This document shows positions 41,566-50,230 of a stretch of 64,000 nt of DNA, one piece after another. The DNA lies in the NCBI RefSeq assembly GCF_900590885.1, contig NZ_UUON01000048.1:1-64000 (forward strand), given 5' to 3'. Source of the DNA: Pseudomonas viridiflava. Lineage in GTDB: Bacteria > Pseudomonadota > Gammaproteobacteria > Pseudomonadales > Pseudomonadaceae. Below the pieces are notes generated by a model. The model searched no databases. It worked only from the letters and a program-made list of their open reading frames with translations, and was not told the origin of the DNA. Positions within the stretch are counted from its first letter, which is position 1; each line of letters opens with the position of its first letter. The position numbers and the translations under genes were made by a program.

Positions 41566-42048
41566 ATGCTTCGGATTTACAGCTTGATGCTGGCGTTAAC
41601 CTTCGGCCTGACCGGTTGTGCCTCGTGGTTCGAGGACGACGCGCCGCCGCCCCACGTCTCGCTGGTAAAGGTCGAAGTGGTGCGGGCCAAATTGCTCGAG
41701 CAGAAATTCAAACTGTACTTTCGCGTGGACAACCGTGACGACGCCGACCTGACGGTGCGCGGCCTCATCTACAAGGTGACCTTGGGCAACTTTGTGCTCA
41801 CCGAAGGCGAGTCCGACGAATGGCTGACCGTGCCGCCACGCAGCCACAAGTTTTTCCGGGTGTCGGTGCGCACCAACCTCTGGCCGCAGATACGCGATGT
41901 GGTGCAGATGCTGAAAAAACCCGACGAGCCGGTGCCCTATCGCCTGGAGGGTGAGCTGAAAACCGGATTATTCATCGGTTATGACGTGCAGGTGAATCAC
42001 AATGGCGTGATAATCCCCGGCGATTTTATTCCGGAGCGACATCGATGA
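41566..42048 (+). CDS. LEA type 2 (WHy) domain lipoprotein
   Basis: A 160-residue lipoprotein with signal MLRIYSLMLALTFGLTGC (Cys18). The mature part has the LEA14/WHy beta-sandwich pattern: VEVVRAKLLEQKFKLYFRVDN, RGLIYKVTLGNFVLTEGESD and VPYRLEGELKTGLF. Such proteins occur in desiccation or envelope stress. Its last four bases overlap the next gene's start (ATGA). Confidence 0.85.
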   Translation: MLRIYSLMLALTFGLTGCASWFEDDAPPPHVSLVKVEVVRAKLLEQKFKLYFRVDNRDDADLTVRGLIYKVTLGNFVLTEGESDEWLTVPPRSHKFFRVSVRTNLWPQIRDVVQMLKKPDEPVPYRLEGELKTGLFIGYDVQVNHNGVIIPGDFIPERHR

Positions 42049-42254
42049 CTCAGCAACCCCATGTCCATGGTCCTGACTGCAACCACGCTCACGATCAACA
42101 CGATCACCATGATCACGACCACGGCCATGTCCACGGCCCGAACTGCGGCCACGCTCACCAGGAGCCGGTGCGTAATGCGTTGAAGGATGTTGGTCGCAAC
42201 GATCCTTGCCCGTGCGGCAGCGAGAAGAAATTCAAGAAGTGCCATGGCGAGTAA
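42045..42254 (+). CDS. His-rich SEC-C zinc-binding microprotein
   Basis: A 69-residue protein with 14 His. The unit HVHGPDCNHAH (residues 6-16) is repeated as HVHGPNCGHAH (28-38) around an Asp/His stretch. A C-terminal SEC-C motif (DPCPCGSEKKFKKCHGE, residues 54-69) follows. The His part resembles metal-storage or insertion tails of metallochaperones, and the SEC-C end binds Zn in SecA. Translational coupling to the LEA lipoprotein suggests a shared function. AGCGACATCG precedes the ATG, without a strong ribosome site. Confidence 0.85.
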   Translation: MTQQPHVHGPDCNHAHDQHDHHDHDHGHVHGPNCGHAHQEPVRNALKDVGRNDPCPCGSEKKFKKCHGE

Positions 42255-42277
42255 GCTGCACTGAAGATTTGAGTTTT

Positions 42278-42402
42278 AAATGTGGGAGGGGCGGTGCGAC
42301 GACTCGACTTGCCCCCGATAGCGGTGTATCAGCCAGTTCATCTGTAGCTGACACACTGCCATCGGGGGCAAGTCGAGTCGTCGCACCGCCCCTCCCACAT
42401 TT
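42278..42402. repeat. REP doublet with 42-bp perfect arms, insertion variant in both
   Basis: The arms 42278-42319 and 42361-42402 are perfect inverted copies. Each carries the extra segment CGGTGCGACGACTCGA inside the REP hairpin. The 41-base spacer is also partly complementary (GCGGTGTATCAGC against GCTGACACACTGCC). It lies between the convergent SEC-C and histidine kinase genes. Confidence 0.9.
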
Positions 42403-42420
42403 TTAACCGCATTCCAAAAC

Positions 42421-43806
42421 TCAGGCTTTGCGTTGAAACTGCAGCTCTACTTCCAAGCCGCCCTCCTCCCGATTCCTCAAACCCAACCGCCCCCCATGCG
42501 CCCGCGCAATAGTGTGCGCAATACTCAACCCCAACCCATACCCGCCCGTCTCGGCATTGCGTGAACCTTCCACGCGGTAGAACGGCTCCATCACCTGCTC
42601 CAGTTGCTCCTGAGGAATCCCCGGGCCGCGGTCGCTGATGACGATGTTCAAACTGTCAGCCTGGTCCTCGACCCGTACCACCACGTCACTGCCATAGCGC
42701 ACCGCGTTTTCCAGCAGGTTCTGCACGCAGCGCTTGAGGCTGCGGGCGTACCCCGGCAACGGTTGTTTGGCGCGGCCTTCGATCAGCACGCTCTCGCCCA
42801 CGTCCTGCAGATCCGCCTGCAAGCTCTGCAGCAAGGCATTGATGTCGATGTTCTGCCGCGCCTCATTGACTTCACCGCTGCTGACAAAATCCAGGGTGCT
42901 GGCCACCATGTGTTCCATTTCTTCGAGGTCGCTGCGAAAACGCTCTTTGGTACGGTTGTCATCAAGCATCTCGGTGCGCAGGCGCAGGCGTGTGATCGGT
43001 GAACGCAGGTCGTGGGAAATCGCCGCAAGAAAGCGCGTGCGTTCGGCGATATTCGCGATCAGCCGCTGTTGCATGGCGTTGAAGGCCTGGGCCGCGCGGC
43101 GCACTTCCGTGGGGCCGTCCTCGGATAACGGCGGGCGCTGGATATCCCGGCCCAGCGCCTCGGCGGCCTTGGCCAGCGCATTCAGCGGGCGAATGGCCAG
43201 GCGCACCGCCACCAGTGCGATCACCACCAGCACCAGCACACGCAGCAGGTAGATGCGCATCACGTAATCGAACAGCAGGTCCAGCGGCGAGGTGCTGGTC
43301 CAGCCCTGCTCTTCACTGGCGTCCACCTGCAACCAGCGCCCATCGGGCAGGCGCAGGTCGATGAGGAATTGCCCTACGACCGGCTTGGAACCGAGCAAGG
43401 TCGAGAGCCCGGCGGTTTGCCCCTCGCCATCCACCAGGGACAGGCGCAGCAGGATCAGGGTCTGGGCATAGCCGGTTTTTTCCGACAGCACCTTTTTCAG
43501 CAGGCGCTCGGTGGCACGGTCGCTGTCGGTGAGGGAACTGGGTGTGGCGCTGGCCTGGTCGCTGAGGGTCAGACGAAAGTGCGGCGCGTTAAGCAGCTGG
43601 ATCAATTGGTCGGCCTGCCGGGGGTCGCTGTGCACCAGGCGCACCACGTCCGCCAGGCGCGTGGCGATCAACCGCGCGGGGATTTCCAGCACCTGGCCAT
43701 GGCGGCGGTCGTACCAGATGCTGCTGGTCAGCGCCTGGGCCGCGAGCATGCCGCTGACCAGAATCAGCACCAGCCGCCCGAACAGCGAGCGCGGCAGCAG
43801 TCTCAC
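42421..43806 (-). CDS. Sensor histidine kinase
   Basis: A 461-residue membrane kinase: helix at about residues 8-28, periplasmic sensor of about 150 residues, second helix at about 185-205 (YLLRVLVLVVIALVAVRLAI), HAMP domain, the H-box FLAAISHDLRSPITRLRLR (phospho-His) and the ATP lid motifs NLLENAVRYGSDV, DRGPGIPQEQL and GGYGLGLSIAHTIARAHGG. Its start overlaps the response-regulator stop. Placed back to back with a TonB receptor and siderophore-type transporter, it may regulate them. Confidence 0.92.
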   Translation of the reverse strand: MRLLPRSLFGRLVLILVSGMLAAQALTSSIWYDRRHGQVLEIPARLIATRLADVVRLVHSDPRQADQLIQLLNAPHFRLTLSDQASATPSSLTDSDRATERLLKKVLSEKTGYAQTLILLRLSLVDGEGQTAGLSTLLGSKPVVGQFLIDLRLPDGRWLQVDASEEQGWTSTSPLDLLFDYVMRIYLLRVLVLVVIALVAVRLAIRPLNALAKAAEALGRDIQRPPLSEDGPTEVRRAAQAFNAMQQRLIANIAERTRFLAAISHDLRSPITRLRLRTEMLDDNRTKERFRSDLEEMEHMVASTLDFVSSGEVNEARQNIDINALLQSLQADLQDVGESVLIEGRAKQPLPGYARSLKRCVQNLLENAVRYGSDVVVRVEDQADSLNIVISDRGPGIPQEQLEQVMEPFYRVEGSRNAETGGYGLGLSIAHTIARAHGGRLGLRNREEGGLEVELQFQRKA

Positions 43807-44513
43807 GACTCCAGCACCACGTCATCGGCGGTGAGCATGTAACCCTCGTTGCGCACGGTCTTGATCAGCCCCGCCGGCAGTTGGGAACGCAGGCGGCTGA
43901 CGCACACATCGATGGAGCGGTCGAACGGTGTGCTGTCTTTGTCGAACACGTGGTTGAGCAAAAAGTCGCGGCTCAACGGGCGGTTGGGGTGCTGCAACAA
44001 CAGGCGCAGCACGCGGTAATCCGAGTTGCCAAGGCTGACCACCACGCCGTCGGGCGAGAGCAATTGCCGCGCCCGCGTGTCCAGCTGCCAGCCGGCAAAG
44101 CGAATGCTCGGTGCTTCATCCAGACGCGCGCGGTCGGGGAAACTCTGCACCCGGCGCAGTACCACCTTGATGCGCACCAGCAACTCGCGCGGGTCGAACG
44201 GCTTGGGCAGGTAGTCGTCGGCGCCGATTTCCAGGCCGACGATGCGGTCGATCAACGAGCCCTTGGCCGTCAGCATCACCACCGGGATATTGGAGCTGAC
44301 CCGCAGCTCGCGGCACAGGCTCAGGCCGTCTTCGCCGGGCAGCATCAGATCAAGCACGATCAGGTCGATGACATTCAGCGCCAGGCGGCGGCGCATTTCC
44401 TTGCCGTCGGCGGCGGTGGACACCTGGAAGCCGGCGTCGCTCAGGTATTCACACAGCAGTTGGCGGATTTGCGGGTCGTCATCGACGATCAATAGATGGT
44501 CTTGCTTGGCCAT
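43803..44513 (-). CDS. OmpR-family response regulator
   Basis: A 236-residue regulator: receiver domain with acidic pocket IVDDDPQ, phospho-acceptor Asp in LIVLDLMLPGEDG, Thr in VVMLTAKG, Lys in DDYLPKPFDP, and a C-terminal winged-helix DNA-binding domain (SLGNSDYRVLRLLLQHPNRP ... RSIDVCVSRLRSQL, given in parts). It is coupled to the kinase by a 4-base overlap and is divergent from the TonB receptor gene, 196 bases away. Confidence 0.94.
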   Translation of the reverse strand: MAKQDHLLIVDDDPQIRQLLCEYLSDAGFQVSTAADGKEMRRRLALNVIDLIVLDLMLPGEDGLSLCRELRVSSNIPVVMLTAKGSLIDRIVGLEIGADDYLPKPFDPRELLVRIKVVLRRVQSFPDRARLDEAPSIRFAGWQLDTRARQLLSPDGVVVSLGNSDYRVLRLLLQHPNRPLSRDFLLNHVFDKDSTPFDRSIDVCVSRLRSQLPAGLIKTVRNEGYMLTADDVVLES

Positions 44514-44672
44514 GGGCAGTCGAACCTAAAACTCAAAACGCAGGAGATAGCCGAAAGTTCAGCCAGCGGTGTACGCAAATGTAATGGAATGTTGTGGGAA
44601 ACCATAATCACGCATCAGCGATACAAACCCCTGGAATGGCCGGCCGAATCGCTCTTTAGACTACCGAACCTA

Positions 44673-44691
44673 AATGAGAGTAATTGTAATT
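44673..44691 (+). promoter_or_regulatory. Fur-box-like site upstream of the TonB receptor
   Basis: AATGAGAGTAATTGTAATT matches the 19-base Fur consensus at about 10 positions, with the typical ATGAGA...TAATTGTAAT look of pseudomonad Fur sites, 18 bases before the receptor start. Iron-starvation control is therefore likely. Confidence 0.55.
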
Positions 44692-44709
44692 TAGACTCGG
44701 AAGTTGCCC

Positions 44710-47091
44710 ATGTCATTGCCCACCCCTCAACGCCACACGTTGCACACCACCCTGGCGCCGATGTTCGGTTTCCTCGCCGCCGGCAGTGTTGCCCCCACCG
44801 CCTGGGCCGACGCCTCCGCCGCTACCGCCAACGATTCGGTGCTGAGCCTGCCGGAAATCAAGGTCGACGGCGAAGCCACCTCGAGCTTCAAGGTGGACCG
44901 GGTGACCTCGGCGAAAATCAGCCAGCCGCTGTTGGACGCCCCGCAAAGCGTGACCATCGTGCCGCAGCAGGTGCTCAAGGAGCAGAACGCGCAGACCCTG
45001 CAGGAAGTGCTGCGCAACGTGCCGGGCATCACCTTCATGTCCGGCGAGGGCAACCTGGGCTGGGGCGACCTGTTTTCGATTCGCGGGTTTTCTTCCGAGC
45101 AAAGCCTGACCGTCGACGGCGTGCGCGATGCCGGCATGTCCACGCGCACCGACACCTTCAACCTGCAACAGGCTGAAGTGTTCAAGGGCACCGGGGCCAT
45201 CGAGTCCGGGGTGTCCGCCGTGGGCGGCAGCGTCAACCTGGTCAGCAAGGAAGCGCACCTGGGCGATGCCAACAAGGTCTCGGCCGGGATCGGCACCGAC
45301 AGCTACCGCCGCCTCACCGCCGACCTGAACAAGCAATTCAACGACACCACCGCCGTACGCATCAACCTGATGAAACACTACAACCAGGTGGCCGAGCGCG
45401 ACGACGTGGACTACGACCGCTGGGGCATCGCCACCTCGTTCGGCTTCGGCCTGGGCACCGACTCCCGCGTGTTTATCGACACCTTCTATCAGAAAGACAC
45501 CAACACCCCTGACGGCGGTGTGCCGATACAGCGTGGGACACATGGCGACCGCATGCCCGGCGTGAAGCGCTCGAACTGGTACGGCGACTCCAACCTCTAC
45601 ACCCAGGAAAACAAAACCACCTCGCTGACCGCACGCATCGAACACGACTTCGACTGGAACGACGCCCACCTGCGCAACCAGACCCGCTGGGAACGCAGTG
45701 ACAACTTTGCAGTGCTCTCGCCGGCGCGCTTTTTCGCCGCCGACGCCAGTGGCAATAGAATCTGCACCGGCACCCGTTGTGCGACCCTGGGCTACACCGG
45801 CGTAGGCCCGATCAGCCAAGTGCCGGGCAGCACGGTGAATGCCTACACCGACTACGTAAATAACAGCAACACCGCCTACGGCATCCTGCGCGGCAGCGAC
45901 TTCGGGTTGTCCAAGCGCTACACCATCCTCGATAACCAGACCGACTTCAGTTTCACCTTCAACACCGGCAGCCTGAAACACGATGTCGTCAGCGGCCTGG
46001 AGTTCTACCACGAGACCTACGGCGGCCTGAAGCGCAACGCCGAGGTGCCGGCCGGCAGCATGCTGTTCGACATGAACGACCCCAGCCATAGCTTCGCCAG
46101 CACCTACGTGACCAAGGGGGAAGGCGACCCCCGCTCGGTGATCGACAACGCCGGCATTTACCTGGGCGACACCGTGACCCTCAATGAGCAATGGCAAGTG
46201 CTCGGCTCACTGCGTTACGACAACTGGCGCGCGCAAACCAGCCAGCGCGGCCAGGCCAGCATCAGCAGCACCGACGGCGCCGTCAGCGGGCGCGTCGGCG
46301 CGGTGTTCAAGCCGTTGCCCAACGGCAGCATCTATGTGTCCTACAGTGAAGCGGCGCAGCCGTCGGCGCTGGGCGCGTCGACCAATAACCAGATCTACGG
46401 CGCGGCCAGCACCAGCAACTACAGCCCGGCCAAGTCCAAGACCTACGAGCTGGGCACCAAGTGGGACATTGCCCACGACATGCTCAACGTCACGGCGGCC
46501 GTGTTCCGCACCGAACTGGACAACGCCTGGGAATACCAGGACGGCGAATCCGCCCCGGTGCGCGCCCTGCCCGCCAAGCGCGTGGACGGCGTAGAACTCG
46601 GGCTGCAAGGCAATATCACCCCGCGCTGGACCGCCTACACCGGCTTCTCGGCGCTAAAAAGCACCCAGACCAAAGGCATCAACAAGGGCGCCGAAGCCAA
46701 GAACGTCCCCGATTTAACCGCCAACCTGTGGACCACCTACGCCGTCACCGACGCCCTGAGCCTCAGCTACGGCGAGCAATACGTGGGCCGGCGCCGCTAC
46801 ACCGATAACAAATACGTCGGCGGTTTGAACAACAACAGCAGCTATGCCAACGGCCCGTCCGGCGTGTATGCGATCTACACCCGCGACCACGAAAAAGCCC
46901 CCGGCTACTGGCTGAGCAACGTGGCGGCGCAATACAAGGTGAACAAGGACACCACGGTCAATCTCAACCTCAACAACGTGTTCAACAAATTCTATTACAG
47001 CCAGGTCGGCGCCTCCCTCGACGGCTTCCAGCTCTATGGCATTCCGGGGGCCGGGCGCACGCTCACCGCCAGTGTCGATTATGAATTCTGA
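44710..47091 (+). CDS. TonB-dependent siderophore receptor
   Basis: A 793-residue outer-membrane receptor. Signal peptide ends near TAWA; the mature protein begins with SVLSLPEIKVDGEA, a TonB-box-like sequence, without an FpvA-type signalling domain. The plug domain shows LLDAPQSVTIVPQQVLKEQN, VLRNVPGITF, FSIRGFSSEQSLTVDGVRD and VFKGTGAIESGVSAVGGSVN. The barrel ends in aromatic LTASVDYEF. It resembles Fiu/CirA/PiuA-type catecholate receptors; the ligand is not assignable. The ATG at 44710 follows GGAAG; a TTG two codons before is also open. An ABC importer follows. Confidence 0.93.
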   Translation: MSLPTPQRHTLHTTLAPMFGFLAAGSVAPTAWADASAATANDSVLSLPEIKVDGEATSSFKVDRVTSAKISQPLLDAPQSVTIVPQQVLKEQNAQTLQEVLRNVPGITFMSGEGNLGWGDLFSIRGFSSEQSLTVDGVRDAGMSTRTDTFNLQQAEVFKGTGAIESGVSAVGGSVNLVSKEAHLGDANKVSAGIGTDSYRRLTADLNKQFNDTTAVRINLMKHYNQVAERDDVDYDRWGIATSFGFGLGTDSRVFIDTFYQKDTNTPDGGVPIQRGTHGDRMPGVKRSNWYGDSNLYTQENKTTSLTARIEHDFDWNDAHLRNQTRWERSDNFAVLSPARFFAADASGNRICTGTRCATLGYTGVGPISQVPGSTVNAYTDYVNNSNTAYGILRGSDFGLSKRYTILDNQTDFSFTFNTGSLKHDVVSGLEFYHETYGGLKRNAEVPAGSMLFDMNDPSHSFASTYVTKGEGDPRSVIDNAGIYLGDTVTLNEQWQVLGSLRYDNWRAQTSQRGQASISSTDGAVSGRVGAVFKPLPNGSIYVSYSEAAQPSALGASTNNQIYGAASTSNYSPAKSKTYELGTKWDIAHDMLNVTAAVFRTELDNAWEYQDGESAPVRALPAKRVDGVELGLQGNITPRWTAYTGFSALKSTQTKGINKGAEAKNVPDLTANLWTTYAVTDALSLSYGEQYVGRRRYTDNKYVGGLNNNSSYANGPSGVYAIYTRDHEKAPGYWLSNVAAQYKVNKDTTVNLNLNNVFNKFYYSQVGASLDGFQLYGIPGAGRTLTASVDYEF

Positions 47092-47116
47092 CCTTTCCTC
47101 ACCAGGAGTCCTGTCC

Positions 47117-48223
47117 ATGCTCAAACCTCGTAACGCGCTCAAGCTTGGGGTGCTGTTCGCCACCCTGGTCCTCGGCCACGCCGAAACCGCCGCCGCCCAT
47201 GAAGTGACCGACGTGCTGGGGCGCAAGGTCGAGGTCAAGGACGACGTCAAACGCGTGGTGCTTGGCGAAGGCCGGCTGATTTCGGCGTTTGCCTTGCTCG
47301 ACAAGGATGCGCCGTTCAAGCGCATCGTCGGCTGGCAGAACGATTTGCGCCTGTTGGACCAACACACCTACAACGCCTATCTGGAAAAATTTCCCACAGT
47401 CAAAGACATCCCATTGATCGGCCAGGCGTCGGAACAAAGCGTCAGCGCCGAGGAAATCCTCTCGCTCAAACCCGACCTGGCAGTGTTCAGTATCTCCGGC
47501 CACGGGCCTACCGAACACAGCCCGGTCGCGGATGTGCTGGCCAAAGCGGGCATCCCGGTGGTGTTCGTCGATTTTCGCATCAACCCGGTACAGGGTACGC
47601 ACACCAGCCTGACCGCCCTCGGCCAGGCGCTGGGCCGAGAACCCGAGGCAAAAGCGTTTCTGGATTTCTATGACCAGCACATCAAGGTCATCACCGATGC
47701 CGTCGCCACCCTGCCCGCCGGACCACGCCCGAGTGTGTTTCTGGAGTTGCTGGCGGGTGTCTGGCAGGCACCCGGGCACACCACCGGCAAGAGTGGCATG
47801 GGCGAGCTGATTGCCCTGGTGGGTGGGCGCAATATTGCCGCCGGGGTGGTGCCGGGCGCGCTGGGTGATATCAGCGTGGAATACGCGCTCAAGGCCGACC
47901 CCGATGTGTACGTGGCCACCGGCAACCGCAAGCCCGGCTTGATCCTCGGTGCCGGCGTGGACAACGCCGAGGCGCGCGAAGCACTTGATCGAGTGCTGGC
48001 GCGCGCGGAATTCGCCAACCTTCGTGCAATCCGCGAGGGCAATGCCCACGGCTTGTGGCATGACTTCTACAACTCGCCCTACAACCTTCTGGCGATAGAA
48101 GCACTGGCCAAGTGGGTGCACCCGCAGGTGTTCGCCAAGCTCGACCCGCAGGCAACCATGGAACAGATCAACCAGCAGTTTCTGGGGATGCCGTTGCAGG
48201 GTGCCTATTGGATCACTCGGTAA
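47117..48223 (+). CDS. ABC transporter periplasmic iron/siderophore-binding protein
   Basis: A 368-residue exported binding protein: signal MLKPRNALKLGVLFATLVLG...AAA, then VTDVLGRKVEVKDDVKRVV, typical of helical-backbone class III binding proteins (BtuF/FhuD fold), DLAVFSISGHGP, GGRNIAAGVVPG and ISVEYALKADPDVYV. AGGAG lies eight bases before ATG 47117. It supplies the FecCD permease and ATPase that follow; a REP separates it from the permease. Confidence 0.9.
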   Translation: MLKPRNALKLGVLFATLVLGHAETAAAHEVTDVLGRKVEVKDDVKRVVLGEGRLISAFALLDKDAPFKRIVGWQNDLRLLDQHTYNAYLEKFPTVKDIPLIGQASEQSVSAEEILSLKPDLAVFSISGHGPTEHSPVADVLAKAGIPVVFVDFRINPVQGTHTSLTALGQALGREPEAKAFLDFYDQHIKVITDAVATLPAGPRPSVFLELLAGVWQAPGHTTGKSGMGELIALVGGRNIAAGVVPGALGDISVEYALKADPDVYVATGNRKPGLILGAGVDNAEAREALDRVLARAEFANLRAIREGNAHGLWHDFYNSPYNLLAIEALAKWVHPQVFAKLDPQATMEQINQQFLGMPLQGAYWITR

Positions 48224-48232
48224 CACTGAAAA

Positions 48233-48260
48233 TGTGGGAGGGGGCTTGCCCCCTCCCACA
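48233..48260. repeat. REP palindrome inside the iron-transport operon
   Basis: TGTGGGAGGGGG-CTTG-CCCCCTCCCACA, a perfect compact REP, lies in the 73-base gap between the binding-protein and permease genes. It may stabilise or attenuate the upstream part of the mRNA. Confidence 0.88.
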
Positions 48261-48296
48261 ATTGGATTTTCATCGACTTCAAGACCGTGGAGCCAC

Positions 48297-49355
48297 ATGA
48301 CCACTCAAACCCTCGACCTCGCCAGCGCCACCCAGGGCTATCGCCGCCTGCTGGCTCGGCGTGCCTGGCTGCTGGGGCTGCTCGGCGCGGCGCTGGTCTG
48401 CGCCATTCTGGTGGACCTCGCCAGCGGCCCGTCGGGCATGGGCCTGCTGGCCTTGCTCGACGGCATCCTGCACCCGTCCCACCTGAGCGCCACCGACCAG
48501 GTGATCATCTGGAACGTGCGCCTGCCCTACGCGTTGATGGCCGTGCTGGTGGGCTGCGCGCTGTCGCTGGCGGGGGCCGAGATGCAGGCGATCCTCAATA
48601 ACCCGCTGGCCAGCCCGTTTACTTTGGGCGTGTCGTCGGCGGCGGCGTTGGGCGCGTCCCTGGTGATCGTGTTTCCAGTGACCACGCTGTGGGTGTCGGC
48701 CAACACGGCGATTTCGATCTCGGCGTTTGTCTTCGCCGCCGCCTCGGTGTTTTTGCTGCAAGCCATGTCGCGCCTGCGCGGCGCCGGGGTGGAAAGCCTG
48801 GTGCTGTTCGGTATCGCGCTGGTGTTCAGTTGCAATGCGGTGGTGGCCTTGCTGCAACTGGTGGCTACCGAAGACGTGCTGCAACAACTGGTGTTCTGGA
48901 CCCTGGGCAGCGTGACCCGCGCAAACTGGGACAAGCTCGGCATCCTGGCCCTGGTGGTCGCGGTGGTGCTGCCGTTTTCCTTCGCCGCCGCGCCGCGCCT
49001 GACCCTGCTGCGCATGGGCGAAGACCGCGCACAAAGCTTCGGCGTGGACGTCAAGCGCCTGCGGTTTTTCTCGTTGCTGCGCATCAGCCTGTTGTCAGCC
49101 ACCGCCGTTGCCTTTGTAGGCACCATCGGATTTATCGGCCTGGTCGGTCCGCATATCGCGCGGATTCTGGTGGGTGAAGACCAACGCTTCCTGCTGCCGG
49201 CCAGTGCCTTGACCGGCGCGTTGCTGCTGGCGCTGTCGTCGATCGCCAGCAAACTGATCATGCCCGGCGTGATCGTGCCGGTGGGCATCGTCACCGCGCT
49301 GGTGGGCGTGCCGATTTTTGTACTGTTGGTGTTCAAGCGCGGGAGGCAGTTATGA
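48297..49355 (+). CDS. FecCD-family iron ABC transporter permease
   Basis: A 352-residue inner-membrane permease with about nine helices. FecCD-family landmarks are WNVRLPYALMAVLVGCALSLAGAEMQAI, NNPLASPFTLGVSSAAALGA, GFIGLVGPHIARILVGEDQR and the C-terminal GVIVPVGIVTALVGVPIFV. ATG 48297 follows GGAG; the upstream open frame crosses the REP and is not coding. Stop overlaps the ATPase start (ATGA). Confidence 0.93.
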   Translation: MTTQTLDLASATQGYRRLLARRAWLLGLLGAALVCAILVDLASGPSGMGLLALLDGILHPSHLSATDQVIIWNVRLPYALMAVLVGCALSLAGAEMQAILNNPLASPFTLGVSSAAALGASLVIVFPVTTLWVSANTAISISAFVFAAASVFLLQAMSRLRGAGVESLVLFGIALVFSCNAVVALLQLVATEDVLQQLVFWTLGSVTRANWDKLGILALVVAVVLPFSFAAAPRLTLLRMGEDRAQSFGVDVKRLRFFSLLRISLLSATAVAFVGTIGFIGLVGPHIARILVGEDQRFLLPASALTGALLLALSSIASKLIMPGVIVPVGIVTALVGVPIFVLLVFKRGRQL

Positions 49356-50137
49356 GTAACGGGTTGTCGATACACCACGCCAACGTCAGCTATGGGCGAA
49401 AGCAGATCGTGCACGACCTGAGCTTGCCGACCCTGCCCCATGGCAGCGTGACCGCCTTGATCGGCCCCAACGGCGCGGGCAAATCCACCTTGCTGCGTGC
49501 CGTGGCCGGGCTGGAAAAGATGCAAGGCGTTGTGCGATTGGGCGACCTGGACCTGTCGGCCATGTCCGTCGGCGAGCGTGCCCGACGCGTGACTTACATG
49601 CCGCAAAACCTGCCCCCGGGCCTGAGCCTCAGCGTGATGGAAAGCGTGATCGCCGCCTTGCGCGTGGCCCATGTAGAAGGCGTTCCCCTGTCCAGCGACG
49701 CCTGCCTGCGCGAAGCCTTCGAGGCATTGCAGCGCATTGGCATCGCGCATTTGGCCGATCAACTGCTGAGCACGCTTTCAGGGGGCCAGCGCCAGTTGGT
49801 CAGCCTCGCCCAACTGATCGCGCGCCGCCCGCAGGTGATGCTGCTGGACGAGCCCACCAGCGCCCTTGACCTCAATTACCAGCTCAAAGTCATGGAATGC
49901 GTGCGCGGCCTGGTACGCGAACACCACCTGATTGCGGTGGTGGTGCTGCATGACATCAACCTCGCCGCGCGGTTTGCCGACCATATTGCGGTGCTGCGCC
50001 AGGGGCGGTTGTATGCCAGCGGCGCGGCGGATGACGTACTCGACCCGCTGTTGTTTGCCGAGGTGTATCGCGTTCGGGCGCGCATCGAGCGGTGTTCGCA
50101 GCAGTCGTTGCAGGTGTTGGTGGATGGGCCGGTGTGA
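49352..50137 (+). CDS. Iron/siderophore ABC transporter ATP-binding protein
   Basis: A 261-residue FepC-type ATPase: Walker A GPNGAGKSTLLRAV, Q-loop MPQNLPPG, signature LSGGQRQLVSLAQLI, Walker B VMLLDEPTSALDLNYQ and switch His in VVVLHDINLAARF. It completes the TonB receptor / binding protein / permease / ATPase uptake set. Confidence 0.94.
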   Translation: MSNGLSIHHANVSYGRKQIVHDLSLPTLPHGSVTALIGPNGAGKSTLLRAVAGLEKMQGVVRLGDLDLSAMSVGERARRVTYMPQNLPPGLSLSVMESVIAALRVAHVEGVPLSSDACLREAFEALQRIGIAHLADQLLSTLSGGQRQLVSLAQLIARRPQVMLLDEPTSALDLNYQLKVMECVRGLVREHHLIAVVVLHDINLAARFADHIAVLRQGRLYASGAADDVLDPLLFAEVYRVRARIERCSQQSLQVLVDGPV

Positions 50138-50230
50138 AAGCCTTCTAAGGTTAGGCGTAAATGTTTCATTGAATTTTCGTACAGCGAACATTACCTATAC
50201 CTACAGGCATTCGCTGATTTGGAGAGCTTC

